Assembly (NCBI GenBank): GCA_945898015.1
Contig: CAMDGM010000008.1
Span: 1-64,000, forward strand
Direction of reading: 5' to 3'
From: PVC group bacterium
Lineage (GTDB): Bacteria > Verrucomicrobiota > Kiritimatiellia > CAIKKV01
DNA: 64,000 nt
Program-made: the position numbers and the translations under genes
Notes under the pieces: model-generated
The model's input: only the letters and a program-made list of their open reading frames with translations
What the model was told of the DNA's origin: nothing
Databases searched by the model: none
Shown: one piece after another, positions 34,987-43,914 of the stretch
How positions within the stretch are numbered: position 1 is the first letter of the stretch
Layout: each line of letters opens with the position of its first letter

Positions 34987-37900
34987 TTATTTCCCGAACT
35001 CGAGCGTCAGGTCAAACTCCACTTCGTGAAAACCCTTCCCGCCGGTCATGCCCCGGAGGGCCCGGTCCATTTCAAGCATCTCGTACGGGTTGGTGCTCTG
35101 GGTGCCTACCGCCTTGAACTTGGCCGACATCTTGGTCCAATAGTCGAGGTCGGCCTTGATCTGGCGGGCCTCCGAACTTCCCGGAGGCGTGACTTCCAGC
35201 TTCTGACGCAACTTCTTCAGCAACATATTGTCGATTTCTTTTGACGATTCCCGGCACCGCCCCTGGAGCTTCGTGAATTCGTCGAGCGAGGTGTCGCCCT
35301 CGATCTTTCTTGTCTTCACCGTGAGCACCTTGCCGATGCTCTCCGCCTCCCCCGGTTTCAGGTCGTTGAAGTTCACGTTTTTCTTGAGAAGGCCTTTGCT
35401 GGAAAACGACTCCCCATGCACGCTCGTCGTCAGGTTCACCTCCGACCGCGTGGCGCTGTACTTGGTCACCGAATGGTAGGCCTCATTGACCGCCTTCTGG
35501 GCGTCTTTCTGGAATTCCGCCATCTTGACGGGTTTCCCATTCTTCAAGATCCTCATGCCGGGAGTCTCCTGCAGGGCCAGGTCAAGGTCCATGCTGGCGG
35601 ACCCGGCGCTCGACGGGTTGCGAATGGGCTTGAACTTCAGATTGGTCGTGTCGTACCCCTGCGCCTTCAGCGCCTTGTACAACTCCGGCGTCATCTCCTT
35701 GTAGGATTGATCCACGTATTGGCTGAAGGATCGCTGCACCGAGGGATGGGTTTTGTATTTCAGCAGCCATTTGCAATGGTAGGAGGAATTCAGCGACGCG
35801 GACAGCTGTTTCAGTTCCAATTCGGCGGCAGTCACCTCGGGGGAACCGGCGGGATACTTCGTGCGGATTTTCGCAAAGGCGAGTTGTTTCTCCTTGTAGT
35901 AATTGACCAGCGACTCGGCGTCTTGAACCTGCTGGTTGAATTTTGCCGCCGAAAACGCCTGCTGCACATTCCGGGACCGGAATATCGGCTTGAACAGGGC
36001 GCTGTCCTCGCCCAGAAAGTGCAGCGCGCCTTTGCCCACAAATTTTGCGCCATATTGAAATGACTTGCCCATGATATACGCCGTGCCCGCCGCCTTGGCG
36101 CCGGCCCACAACTTCTCCGTCCACGCGGCGTTCGGGTTGTCCACGCCGTGGCGATATCCTTCGACAAATTCAACGGCCGCCGCCCCGATGGGCGCCGCCC
36201 AGGCCACCGACTGCTTGACCCCCTCGACCGGCCCCCCGGTCATGAGCCCGGTCACCCCCCCATAGACACCCCCGATGATGTGGGGGCCCCAGAGCGTGAT
36301 CGCCGCCTGCTCGCCAAAACTCTCCATGAGCGCCTGGCTCCCCAGCCCGACAAAGACCGTGCCCACGGTCATGAGCGCCATGTTGGCGATGAACTTGTTC
36401 TCCTCGGAGTTGATGGATTGCTCTTCCTGCCGTGCCTCTTCACCTTCCTTGTATCCCCGGGTCATTCCCCCCAGCGAATTGGCGAGTTTGCAGGCCTTTT
36501 CAACATCGCCGCTCGCAAGGCTTCGAGCGTCCAGGATTTTATGGGCCTTTTGCCGCATCGGCCACCGCATCTCCTCCGGCAAACCCTCGATCTGCCGCTC
36601 GACCTCCACCGCAATGCGCCGGGTAATATCGACGTCCGCCGCCTTCACGCGGATGCTCTGGATAAACTTGTCATGCACATATTCATCATACGCGGACCGG
36701 GTATGCACGATCGTGCCGGTCTTATAAGACGCAATCATGTCCCGCTCGTCCGAAACGTCCGAATCCAATTGAACGATGCGGAGGGCCAATTTCGCCCGGC
36801 GCTCAAGATCTGATTCGCGGTCCAGCTCTTCCTGTTCGCGCTGGATATTGTATTGAAGCAGCTTAATCACGGACTCATGCATCTTAATCGTATCCTTCAC
36901 CGCGTCGGCGAGGCCCGTCTCCGCATACGGAGGTGCTTTTTTCGGGGCGGCTTTCTTCTTGGGGGTCGTGGAATCCGGCAGTTCCCCCTTCAACCACGCC
37001 TCGCGACGCGGATCGCCGATCTTGTACGGCCCCTCCTCCCAGGGCTGCCGAACCTTGGGGGGGACCGGCAGGTTGTCGGGGTCGACGTCAATCAACGCGC
37101 CAAGCTGGGTCGGGTACAGGCGTTTCAAATCCTTGAGCGACTGGATGCGGTTCGACTCATACTTCGTGGCAACCGCCATCACACCCTCCCAGGTCGCGCC
37201 CGGCAGGACGGGCGGCGTCGCCTGGGTCAAAGGGGCCCGGTACAAGGTCGTGCCGGAAAAGGTCCAGGTGCCCTGGATGCCCGTCGTATAGCGAATATAA
37301 TGAACCCGCTCGCCGTCGCGGAAATGGCCGTCGAGCGTCACGCCGAACACGACCGGCCCGGACAGCAGCATCCCGCCCGGTTGTTCCTGGCAGAGCCGCA
37401 ACATATCGTCGAGACCGGGAACGGTCACCGTTTTCCCGTCTTTTGTGTTCTGCAGGCCGGGTTTGGAGGCATCCAGTCCGTTCTTCTCCAGCATGTCGGC
37501 AAAGGCGAACGAATATTGGTAGACCAGAAACATGCCGTCCGGGTAGCGCTTGATCGTCTTGAAGTACCACCGGCCCCCGCCGTCGGTCACCCATTCGCCG
37601 TCCAGCCACGAATCGCCCGTCAGGGCGTGGCGATACCGCGAGCGCGCCTCGCATTTCGCGGCAAACGGATTGGGCGGATTGCCCAGTGCCTGGATCTGGT
37701 CGGCAAGCTGCATGAGCCCGGCCTGGAGCGATCGCAGGATCTGGGCCTGGCAGTCCCCCATCGCCAGCGCATCAAGGTAACCGGCGCTCGAGTCGGCGGC
37801 AACCGCGAGCGCGGCGTCATTCATCGCCGCCTGGTAGGCCGCGGAAGCGCGCATGAACGCCTCGCGGCCCACGAGGTACTGGCCGAGCAGGGGGTTCAGT

Positions 37901-39081
37901 TGATTCAGATAGTCAACGGTGGCGGGGCTGATGAAGTCAAAGAGCGGCGCCCAGTTGTCCTGAAACTCCTTTTCCTCCTCCGGCGTCATCTCGCCGTAAA
38001 GGATCCGCATGCCTTCCATGGCCACCGACACCGCCCCCTTATACTGAAGCTCCGACATTTTTTTGAAATCCAACAACGGGGCAAGCGTCACCGCCGGAAG
38101 CTCGAGGGGCGGCAGCGCCTTTGTGACGGACGCCTTCTGCCAGGGCATGCCCTCGGTGGGCAGGGCGGCGGCCTGGTACGGATCCGTCGGAAACTTCCCC
38201 CCGGACACCACAACCACGTCCTTTTGAGGAGTAACGGACACACTGACCGCCCGGTCGGAAACGACCGGCGCCGAAGCCCCGGGCACGCGCACCGGACGCT
38301 CGGCGCGAACAACCGTGTCGGACTCGAACTTCTTCAACTGCGCAGCGGCCACGGTATTGGCAGGTTCCAGAGCGACCACCTTCTGGAAGTCGCTCCGCGC
38401 GGCCTCGGTGTCGCCTGTTTTCACATACAAGTTGGCCCGGTTCACATACGCATCGGCATTTTTCGCATCATGCTCGATCGCCCGGGTATAGTCGGCAATC
38501 GCCCCCGGCGCATCCTCGGATCTGGCCTTCGCCACCCCCCGGTTATAATAGGCCATGCTTTGCTTCGGATTCAGCTCAATCGATCGCGTGGCATCCTGGA
38601 TGGCGCCGGGATAATCGCCAAGCGCGGAGCGGACCATGCCCCGGTTCGCATAGGCGGCGGCGTTTCCGGGCGCAAGCTCAAGAGCTCGATCAAGGTCGGC
38701 AAGCGCGCCGGCCGTATCCTTGCACCGCTGCTTGAGCGCTCCTCGCGCGCTCAGTGTGCTGGCGTTACGGGGGTTGAGCTCAATCGACTTGTTGTAGTCC
38801 GCCATCGCGCGGTCGAGATTGTCCAACCGTGTCCAGCATCGCGCCCGCTCATGGTAGACCCGGTCGTTCGAGGGTTCCTCGGCCAGGACCTTCGTAAACG
38901 CGTTGCACGCGGCCTGGAACTTGCCCTGGTCGAACAAGGCGACCGCCCGCGTGTAGGTCGGCGACTCCGTGCCCGCCGGCCCGGCCAACGCCGCCAGCGC
39001 GAATCCCAGACACACGAACACCGCCCATAACGACGTGGGGATCAACCCGCCACACAATCCTGTTTGATGCATCGCTTTCAT
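34987..39081 (-). CDS. Giant secreted TPR protein with glycine-rich hydrophobic region, unknown C-terminal domains
   Basis: 1364 residues from the ATG at 39081. The signal peptide ends at about residue 36 (LCLGFALAALAGPAG). Six or seven TPR repeats follow (about 43-255; the AYANRGMVRSALGDYPGAIQDATRSIELNP type). Next are a proline-rich linker, an all-helical region (about 350-520), and a beta-containing part (GEWVTDGGGRWYFKTIKRYPDGMFLVYQY). A charged helical segment (about 720-880) precedes a hydrophobic Gly-rich stretch (about 895-980, GPHIIGGVYGGVTGLMTGGPVEG). The last 350 residues are unrecognised (SMDLDLALQETPGMRILKNGKPV). The layout resembles polymorphic toxin-like or surface proteins. 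The coding frame is continuous. Confidence 0.75.
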   Translation of the reverse strand: MKAMHQTGLCGGLIPTSLWAVFVCLGFALAALAGPAGTESPTYTRAVALFDQGKFQAACNAFTKVLAEEPSNDRVYHERARCWTRLDNLDRAMADYNKSIELNPRNASTLSARGALKQRCKDTAGALADLDRALELAPGNAAAYANRGMVRSALGDYPGAIQDATRSIELNPKQSMAYYNRGVAKARSEDAPGAIADYTRAIEHDAKNADAYVNRANLYVKTGDTEAARSDFQKVVALEPANTVAAAQLKKFESDTVVRAERPVRVPGASAPVVSDRAVSVSVTPQKDVVVVSGGKFPTDPYQAAALPTEGMPWQKASVTKALPPLELPAVTLAPLLDFKKMSELQYKGAVSVAMEGMRILYGEMTPEEEKEFQDNWAPLFDFISPATVDYLNQLNPLLGQYLVGREAFMRASAAYQAAMNDAALAVAADSSAGYLDALAMGDCQAQILRSLQAGLMQLADQIQALGNPPNPFAAKCEARSRYRHALTGDSWLDGEWVTDGGGRWYFKTIKRYPDGMFLVYQYSFAFADMLEKNGLDASKPGLQNTKDGKTVTVPGLDDMLRLCQEQPGGMLLSGPVVFGVTLDGHFRDGERVHYIRYTTGIQGTWTFSGTTLYRAPLTQATPPVLPGATWEGVMAVATKYESNRIQSLKDLKRLYPTQLGALIDVDPDNLPVPPKVRQPWEEGPYKIGDPRREAWLKGELPDSTTPKKKAAPKKAPPYAETGLADAVKDTIKMHESVIKLLQYNIQREQEELDRESDLERRAKLALRIVQLDSDVSDERDMIASYKTGTIVHTRSAYDEYVHDKFIQSIRVKAADVDITRRIAVEVERQIEGLPEEMRWPMRQKAHKILDARSLASGDVEKACKLANSLGGMTRGYKEGEEARQEEQSINSEENKFIANMALMTVGTVFVGLGSQALMESFGEQAAITLWGPHIIGGVYGGVTGLMTGGPVEGVKQSVAWAAPIGAAAVEFVEGYRHGVDNPNAAWTEKLWAGAKAAGTAYIMGKSFQYGAKFVGKGALHFLGEDSALFKPIFRSRNVQQAFSAAKFNQQVQDAESLVNYYKEKQLAFAKIRTKYPAGSPEVTAAELELKQLSASLNSSYHCKWLLKYKTHPSVQRSFSQYVDQSYKEMTPELYKALKAQGYDTTNLKFKPIRNPSSAGSASMDLDLALQETPGMRILKNGKPVKMAEFQKDAQKAVNEAYHSVTKYSATRSEVNLTTSVHGESFSSKGLLKKNVNFNDLKPGEAESIGKVLTVKTRKIEGDTSLDEFTKLQGRCRESSKEIDNMLLKKLRQKLEVTPPGSSEARQIKADLDYWTKMSAKFKAVGTQSTNPYEMLEMDRALRGMTGGKGFHEVEFDLTLEFGK

Positions 39082-39087
39082 TGTGCG

Positions 39088-39116
39088 ATGATGGCCAAAC
39101 CGAGCCGGCAAAGCAA
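39088..39116 (-). promoter_or_regulatory. Leaderless-type promoter of the giant TPR gene
   Basis: TTGCTT (39116-39111), a 17-nt spacer, then CATCAT (39093-39088), 6 nt before the ATG at 39081. Together with flanking sequence it is almost identical over about 39 bp to the argS promoter. Confidence 0.5.
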
Positions 39117-39187
39117 GAATGAAGACTTGGCCCGCGCAGCCGCCAACCGGCGCTGCCCTCCGCCTCAAGGAACGAAAGGAACCGATC

Positions 39188-39943
39188 ATGGCCCTGCTGA
39201 ATGTCCACTTCGACGGCACGTCGATCAACAAGCAATCCGGCATGTGGGTGATCATGCCCCCGGGCAAGGGGCCCTTCCCCGTCCTCTACCTCTTACATGG
39301 GCTGAGCGACGACCACACGATCTGGCTCCGCCGCACAAGCCTGGAGCGGTACGTGGAGGACCTGAACCTGATTGTCGTCATGCCGGACGGCCACCGGAGT
39401 TTCTACATCAACGATCCCCGCCCCGGCGGGCTGGCCTACGAGGATCACATCACAAAGGATGTCGTGGGGTTCTGCGATCGCGTTTTTCCGACCGTTCCCC
39501 GACGCGAGGCCCGGGCCGTCGCCGGCCTCAGCATGGGCGGCTATGGCGCCATCATGCTGGCATTGAAAAATCCCGGCCTGTTCGGCGCGGCCGCCTCCCA
39601 TTCCGGCGCCGTGGGATTCTTCCACAAAACCGGCCATTCCCGGCCCGACTTCAAACCCCTGGCCGATGCCCTGGGTGCCCGATATGACTGCCACCGGCTG
39701 GCGAGCCAGCTGAAGCGGGACAAGACCCACAAGCTACCCGCGCTCCGCTTCGATTGCGGCGTCGACGACTTTCTCCTCGAGGACAACCGCCGGTTCCGTA
39801 CCCACCTCGTCAAATCCGGGATTCCCCACGAGTATGTCGAGCATCCCGGTTCCCACAACTGGGCCTATTGGGACACCCACATCCAGGAAACCCTACCGTT
39901 CGTGATGAGGCACCTGAAGGGAAGCGGTAAAACCCGCCCCTGA
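39188..39943 (+). CDS. Esterase D / tributyrin-esterase-like alpha/beta hydrolase
   Basis: 251 residues from the ATG at 39188, with AAGGAACGAAAGGAA upstream as ribosome-binding sequence. FPVLYLLHGLSDDHTIWLRRT, VVMPDGHRSFYIND, RAVAGLSMGGYGAIMLALKNPGLFGAAASHSGA (nucleophile Ser in GLSMGG), DCGVDDFLLEDN (Asp), and VEHPGSHNWAYWDTHI (His) form the complete catalytic triad of the esterase D family. No signal peptide. The substrate may be short-chain or sugar acyl esters. It is divergent from the giant TPR gene and convergent with the GT4 gene. Confidence 0.88.
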   Translation: MALLNVHFDGTSINKQSGMWVIMPPGKGPFPVLYLLHGLSDDHTIWLRRTSLERYVEDLNLIVVMPDGHRSFYINDPRPGGLAYEDHITKDVVGFCDRVFPTVPRREARAVAGLSMGGYGAIMLALKNPGLFGAAASHSGAVGFFHKTGHSRPDFKPLADALGARYDCHRLASQLKRDKTHKLPALRFDCGVDDFLLEDNRRFRTHLVKSGIPHEYVEHPGSHNWAYWDTHIQETLPFVMRHLKGSGKTRP

Positions 39944-39962
39944 CACGGCGGTGCACGGCACC

Positions 39963-41174
39963 TTATCCCGGGGGCAGCGGAGCCCCTGCCATGAGGGCGT
40001 TAAAGACGCTCTTCATCCGCGCCATATAGGGATCGAACGCGTACGCCCGGTTCACGAACTCACGGCCCTGCGCGCCCAGCCGGCGCGCCTTGTCCTTATC
40101 GGCCAGCAGTTCGTCAATCCGCGCCGCCATGGCCGGAACATCCATCCAGGGGACGAGATAACCTGTTTCCCCATCCCTCAGCCAGTCTCGAATGCCGCCG
40201 GCATCAAAACCCACCACCGGCAGGCCGTAGCGCAGCACTTCAAGGCCGATGGTGGCGATCGGCTCCGGCCAGACCGATGGCACCGCCACCAGCGTCGCCT
40301 CCCGATAAATATCCGCCATCTTGTCGAACGACACAAAACCATGAAACCGGACGCGATCCTGAAGCTTCAACTCCCGGGACAGCCCCTCGCAATACGCCTG
40401 ATGGGACCCCGATCCCAGCACCGCCAGTTCAAACGGCGACCGGCAGAGCGCCAGCGCGCGCAAAAGGACATCCAGCCCCTTGCCCCGGATAATCTGGCCG
40501 GCAAACACGATCAGGTTGCGCTCCGAAAACGAGCTGCTGAACGTCGTGACCGCCGGCGCCGGAATCGGCGGAAAAATCAGAATGCGGTCCGGCGGAAATC
40601 CCTGCCGGATCAGCTCCTCCCGCATATAGCGGGTAACCACGAACTGGGCCGTGAATTGACGGCTCAGCTCCAGACATCGCATTTGGCGGCGATAGCTGAC
40701 CCATTGCACGCCCCAGCGGCGCGTCCGGTCGCGCTTGATCGACGCCAGGCACGGGAACAGGCAGCACGGCCCCGCCTTTTTCATGCAAATGCGCCGGTTC
40801 CACGGGAAGTACTTGTAACTGCGCATGCAGTAGATGTCATGATCATGTTCCATCCGGACTAACGGCCGGCCGGAGGCCACAAGGGCTTCGAGCACGGGAA
40901 TCGCCACGCATTTGTGGACATAAATCAGGTCGGGGTTCAGCCGGGTCACGGCCTGTTCCACCTCCCGCCGCACGGCCGCCGGGGGACCATCGAAATCCAC
41001 GGAAACGGCTTCGGGGAAGAGCGACTCAAAGGACGCCTCGTCCTTGCCGCTGCGCTTCCAGGTCAGGCAGGCCAGGGCAAACTCCTCGCGCAGCCGCGGC
41101 GCCGTGACGAGGATATTCTGCTCCGCCCCGGCCAGGCGCCCGAACGTTTCATGAACGAGGAGAATCTTCTTCAT
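39963..41174 (-). CDS. GT4-family glycosyltransferase with Cys-rich insert
   Basis: 403 residues. It starts MKKILLVHETFGRLAGAEQNILVTAPRL, with a typical GT-B fold. The donor half has NLIVFAGQIIRGKGLDVLLRALAL and the EPIATIGLEVLRYGLPVVGFDAGGIRDWL motif with two conserved Glu residues. A Cys-rich block (residues about 130-145, ICMKKAGPCCLFPC) is seen in a subset of family members. It is last in the minus-strand exopolysaccharide operon. Sugar donor and acceptor are not predictable. Confidence 0.88.
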   Translation of the reverse strand: MKKILLVHETFGRLAGAEQNILVTAPRLREEFALACLTWKRSGKDEASFESLFPEAVSVDFDGPPAAVRREVEQAVTRLNPDLIYVHKCVAIPVLEALVASGRPLVRMEHDHDIYCMRSYKYFPWNRRICMKKAGPCCLFPCLASIKRDRTRRWGVQWVSYRRQMRCLELSRQFTAQFVVTRYMREELIRQGFPPDRILIFPPIPAPAVTTFSSSFSERNLIVFAGQIIRGKGLDVLLRALALCRSPFELAVLGSGSHQAYCEGLSRELKLQDRVRFHGFVSFDKMADIYREATLVAVPSVWPEPIATIGLEVLRYGLPVVGFDAGGIRDWLRDGETGYLVPWMDVPAMAARIDELLADKDKARRLGAQGREFVNRAYAFDPYMARMKSVFNALMAGAPLPPG

Positions 41175-41195
41175 GACCAGCCCCCGATCCGTTGC

Positions 41196-42476
41196 TCAAA
41201 GCCGGCACGTTTCCGGCCAGATCGTCCGTTTCCGCCAGGCAAACCAATTTTCTTTTCTACTGCGCACGGCCATCATGGCGGCATCCTCGACAAACTCAGC
41301 GGCCTCGCCCCGCACACAGACGGCCCGACAAACCGGCTCGCTCGTTCCGGCGGGAACCGGACCCTCGCCGAGGCCCGCCAGGAGGGCATACACTTTATCC
41401 GCCCAGCCGCACACCGGCAACACATCCCGCCAGTCCGGCACCCGCGGCGAGCGTGAACCGGACCCGAACCCCACGGCCGTATCGAAAGCGCCGGACGCCG
41501 TTTGCCGCTCGAGCAGCCAATGCAAGGACGGACCCAGCAAACCGGCCTCCAGCCGTTGCACCCGGTCCAGCGCCACCAGCGTGCCGGCCGTCGCGCCCGT
41601 AAACAAGGGGGTGACGCGGGCAGGCCGATTCGCATAAACCATAAACGGAATGCCGCCGTCCGGCGTCAAAGACCGCCGCACAAAGTCAACCAGCGCGACG
41701 CCGGCCTCCTCGAAACGCGCGTCCCCGGTCCGGCCATGCAGGCAAGCCAGCGCAGGCAGGCAGCGGGCGGCCAGGAAAGGCGAGGCCGAGGCGCCTTCAC
41801 GATTGGAGACCGGCATCGCCCCGGCCAGAGGCCCCTTGCGGATCTGGCTTTTCAAGAGCGACTCCGCGGCCCCGGCCACATACGGCGCCCAGCGGTCGAC
41901 CGTGCCCGTCAACGCCCCGTACTCGATGAGCGTTTCCACGATCGCCGCCACGGCCGGCGGGGAATAGACGTCGAAATCGCTTTGCATCCAATTGTTGAAC
42001 GTGCGAAGGGTCTTGTTCCAAAGCTCCTTGATCAGCCGCTCGTTGACAAACCGTTCCAGCATGCCGGGCACACCGTCCGGCCACGCCCGCCCCTGCTCGC
42101 CCCGATATCGCGCAGCCCGCAAAACCGCCGCCATCAAGGCGGGTTCATAGGGCATGCCGCCTTCGAGCGGATTGCTTTCAAAATAGGAATTGAGAAAGGC
42201 GCCGTTGGCCAGCTGGGCCGGGCAAAGCTCCCGCATCGCCTGCTCCATCCGGTCCAGGTAAACCGGACTGCCCGTGCGCCGGTGCAGGGTGATCCACCCG
42301 TCGAGCAGCCCCTCCCACCGCCAGTCGTGACCGGGGCCGCACCAGGCCGGGGCCACGCCACGCAGGCCCACGACCGGCCCGTAGTAACCGCCCTCGCCGC
42401 GCATCGTCTCGAACCAGGCTTCCAGGCGGCCCAGCGAAAGTCCGACCGTATCTGCTTCAGTTTTTGACAAGTTCAT
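41196..42476 (-). CDS. Putative alpha/alpha-toroid (six-hairpin glycosidase-like) protein
   Basis: 426 residues, mostly paired helices separated by loops, with motifs such as HDWRWEGLLDGWITLHRRTGSPVYLDRM and FNNWMQSDFDVYSPPAVAAIVETLIEYG. The pattern is that of a six-hairpin glycosidase-like barrel (GH88/GH105-like or polysaccharide lyase-like), but no catalytic signature could be identified. No signal peptide, so it is likely cytoplasmic. It overlaps the nitroreductase-methyltransferase gene by 20 nt and is followed by a GT4, so a glycan-related role is inferred. Confidence 0.6.
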   Translation of the reverse strand: MNLSKTEADTVGLSLGRLEAWFETMRGEGGYYGPVVGLRGVAPAWCGPGHDWRWEGLLDGWITLHRRTGSPVYLDRMEQAMRELCPAQLANGAFLNSYFESNPLEGGMPYEPALMAAVLRAARYRGEQGRAWPDGVPGMLERFVNERLIKELWNKTLRTFNNWMQSDFDVYSPPAVAAIVETLIEYGALTGTVDRWAPYVAGAAESLLKSQIRKGPLAGAMPVSNREGASASPFLAARCLPALACLHGRTGDARFEEAGVALVDFVRRSLTPDGGIPFMVYANRPARVTPLFTGATAGTLVALDRVQRLEAGLLGPSLHWLLERQTASGAFDTAVGFGSGSRSPRVPDWRDVLPVCGWADKVYALLAGLGEGPVPAGTSEPVCRAVCVRGEAAEFVEDAAMMAVRSRKENWFAWRKRTIWPETCRL

Positions 42477-43899
42477 AAGCCAGCGAACTGCTGAAATACT
42501 TTCCTTGGCCTTCCGTCACATAGCGTTGTGCGCACCAATCGGCCAACCGATCGGCAACGGCATGCCGCCCCATCCGGCGAAACACGGCCGCCACGAACGC
42601 AACCCCTTTCAAATGCGCCGGTTGAAGCCCGGCCACCGCGGTCACCCGAAACCCGGTTTCCTCGAGAAGCCGCCGGATTTGCCCCGGCTCATACTTGCGC
42701 TCAGGGCCGCGGTTCCAGTTGCGGCCCAGCGAGTAATTCTTCTGCCGCATGCGCTTGAACCGGTAGAGATGCGGATAAAACCGGTTGGACACGACCAGCA
42801 GGACGCGGCCCCCGGGCGCCAGCACCCGGCGCATCTCGCGCAACAGCGGGCGCGGATCCTCGAAATGCTCCAGCCGCTCATAACACGAGATGACCTGCAC
42901 ATGGCCATCCGGCAGGGGAATGGACACCGTTTCGGCTGCCGCATTGACCAACCCGACAACCTTGCCCGGAGGCGCCAACTGGCGGAACCGCTCGTCGATG
43001 TACCGGGCAATCCCCGGGGTCAGGTCATACGCATAAAGGGCCCCGACACCCCCCCGGCACGCGTTCAACAGTTGCAGCACCACATCCCCGTTGAAGGACA
43101 GCACATCCAGAACACGGGGCTCGGAATAGGCCGCCAGCATCATCCCGATCCGACCGATCATGTATTGGAACTTGGGCGAGAACCGCGCATCGGAATCCAC
43201 ATGAAGCGTTTTCCCATCAATGTGCACGCCCTTGTACCAAAGCAGTTTGTCCCGGAAATCCGCAATCTGGCTGAGCTTCCACAAATGAGGCCGGATATCG
43301 GCATGATAGCGCTCGTGCGCCAGCTTGAACTCGTTGAAGCTCAGGACGTCTCCCACAGGGCGGCGGTTGGGCGACGGCGGATCATCATCACGATACCCCA
43401 CGCACACCAGGCCAAAGCTCCGCAGGTACGAAGGCACGCCCAGCGCTTTTGCGATTCCGGAAGGCCGCCGAATGCCGCCGAGGTAAATGGCCCCGAGCCC
43501 GTGGGCTTCCGCCGCCAGCAGAAGGGCGCCGAGGGTCATGCCCACCGTCACCTCCGCCGTCCGGCAGGGGTTGCGGGTCTCGAGCGAGGTGTCATAAAAG
43601 ACCGCGATCAGCGCCGGCGCGTCATACAGGTAGGATTGCTGGGCATCGCTGAAATCGGAGACCCGGACCTTGAGCGCCGGTTCCGTCACCACCACAAAAT
43701 GCCACAGCTGCCGGTTGCAGGAGGTGGGCAGGAGCGTGGCGGCCCGGATGAGCCGCTCCAGCAACTCCCGCGGCACCGGCGTCTCCTTGAACATGCGCGT
43801 GCTCCGGCGCCGCTCGAGAATCGCCATAAACGCATCGCGGGCGGCCGGATCGCCCTCCGTTGCCGGGTACGCCTGATTCACTTTATCGACGGCTGTCAT
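42457..43899 (-). CDS. Nitroreductase-methyltransferase fusion protein
   Basis: 480 residues. Residues about 20-190 are a nitroreductase-like domain: FMAILERRRSTRMFKETPVPRELLERLIRAATLLPTSCNRQLWHFVVVTEP and TVGMTLGALLLAAEAHGLGAIYLGGIRRPSGIAKALGVPS. Residues about 245-420 are a class I SAM methyltransferase: PRVLDVLSFNGDVVLQLL, YAYDLTPGIARYIDERF, DGHVQVISCYERLEHFEDPRPLLREMRRVLAPGGRVLLVVSN. The first Gly loop is atypical (VLSFNGD rather than GxGxG). Both halves are in one continuous frame. It sits within the exopolysaccharide cluster, so it may reduce and methylate a sugar nucleotide or small molecule. Confidence 0.85.
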   Translation of the reverse strand: MTAVDKVNQAYPATEGDPAARDAFMAILERRRSTRMFKETPVPRELLERLIRAATLLPTSCNRQLWHFVVVTEPALKVRVSDFSDAQQSYLYDAPALIAVFYDTSLETRNPCRTAEVTVGMTLGALLLAAEAHGLGAIYLGGIRRPSGIAKALGVPSYLRSFGLVCVGYRDDDPPSPNRRPVGDVLSFNEFKLAHERYHADIRPHLWKLSQIADFRDKLLWYKGVHIDGKTLHVDSDARFSPKFQYMIGRIGMMLAAYSEPRVLDVLSFNGDVVLQLLNACRGGVGALYAYDLTPGIARYIDERFRQLAPPGKVVGLVNAAAETVSIPLPDGHVQVISCYERLEHFEDPRPLLREMRRVLAPGGRVLLVVSNRFYPHLYRFKRMRQKNYSLGRNWNRGPERKYEPGQIRRLLEETGFRVTAVAGLQPAHLKGVAFVAAVFRRMGRHAVADRLADWCAQRYVTEGQGKYFSSSLAYELVKN

Positions 43900-43914
43900 C
43901 GGAACCAGTATCTC

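Noticed and set aside
35570..35640. Nucleotidyltransferase-like GS...DxD motif near residue 1155 of the giant TPR protein
   Set aside because: The GS-to-DLD spacing (three residues) is too short for that fold and no supporting strands were recognised.
39082..39267. 62-residue N-terminal extension of the giant TPR protein
   Set aside because: It would put non-hydrophobic sequence before the signal peptide and would cover the promoter and the divergent esterase start.
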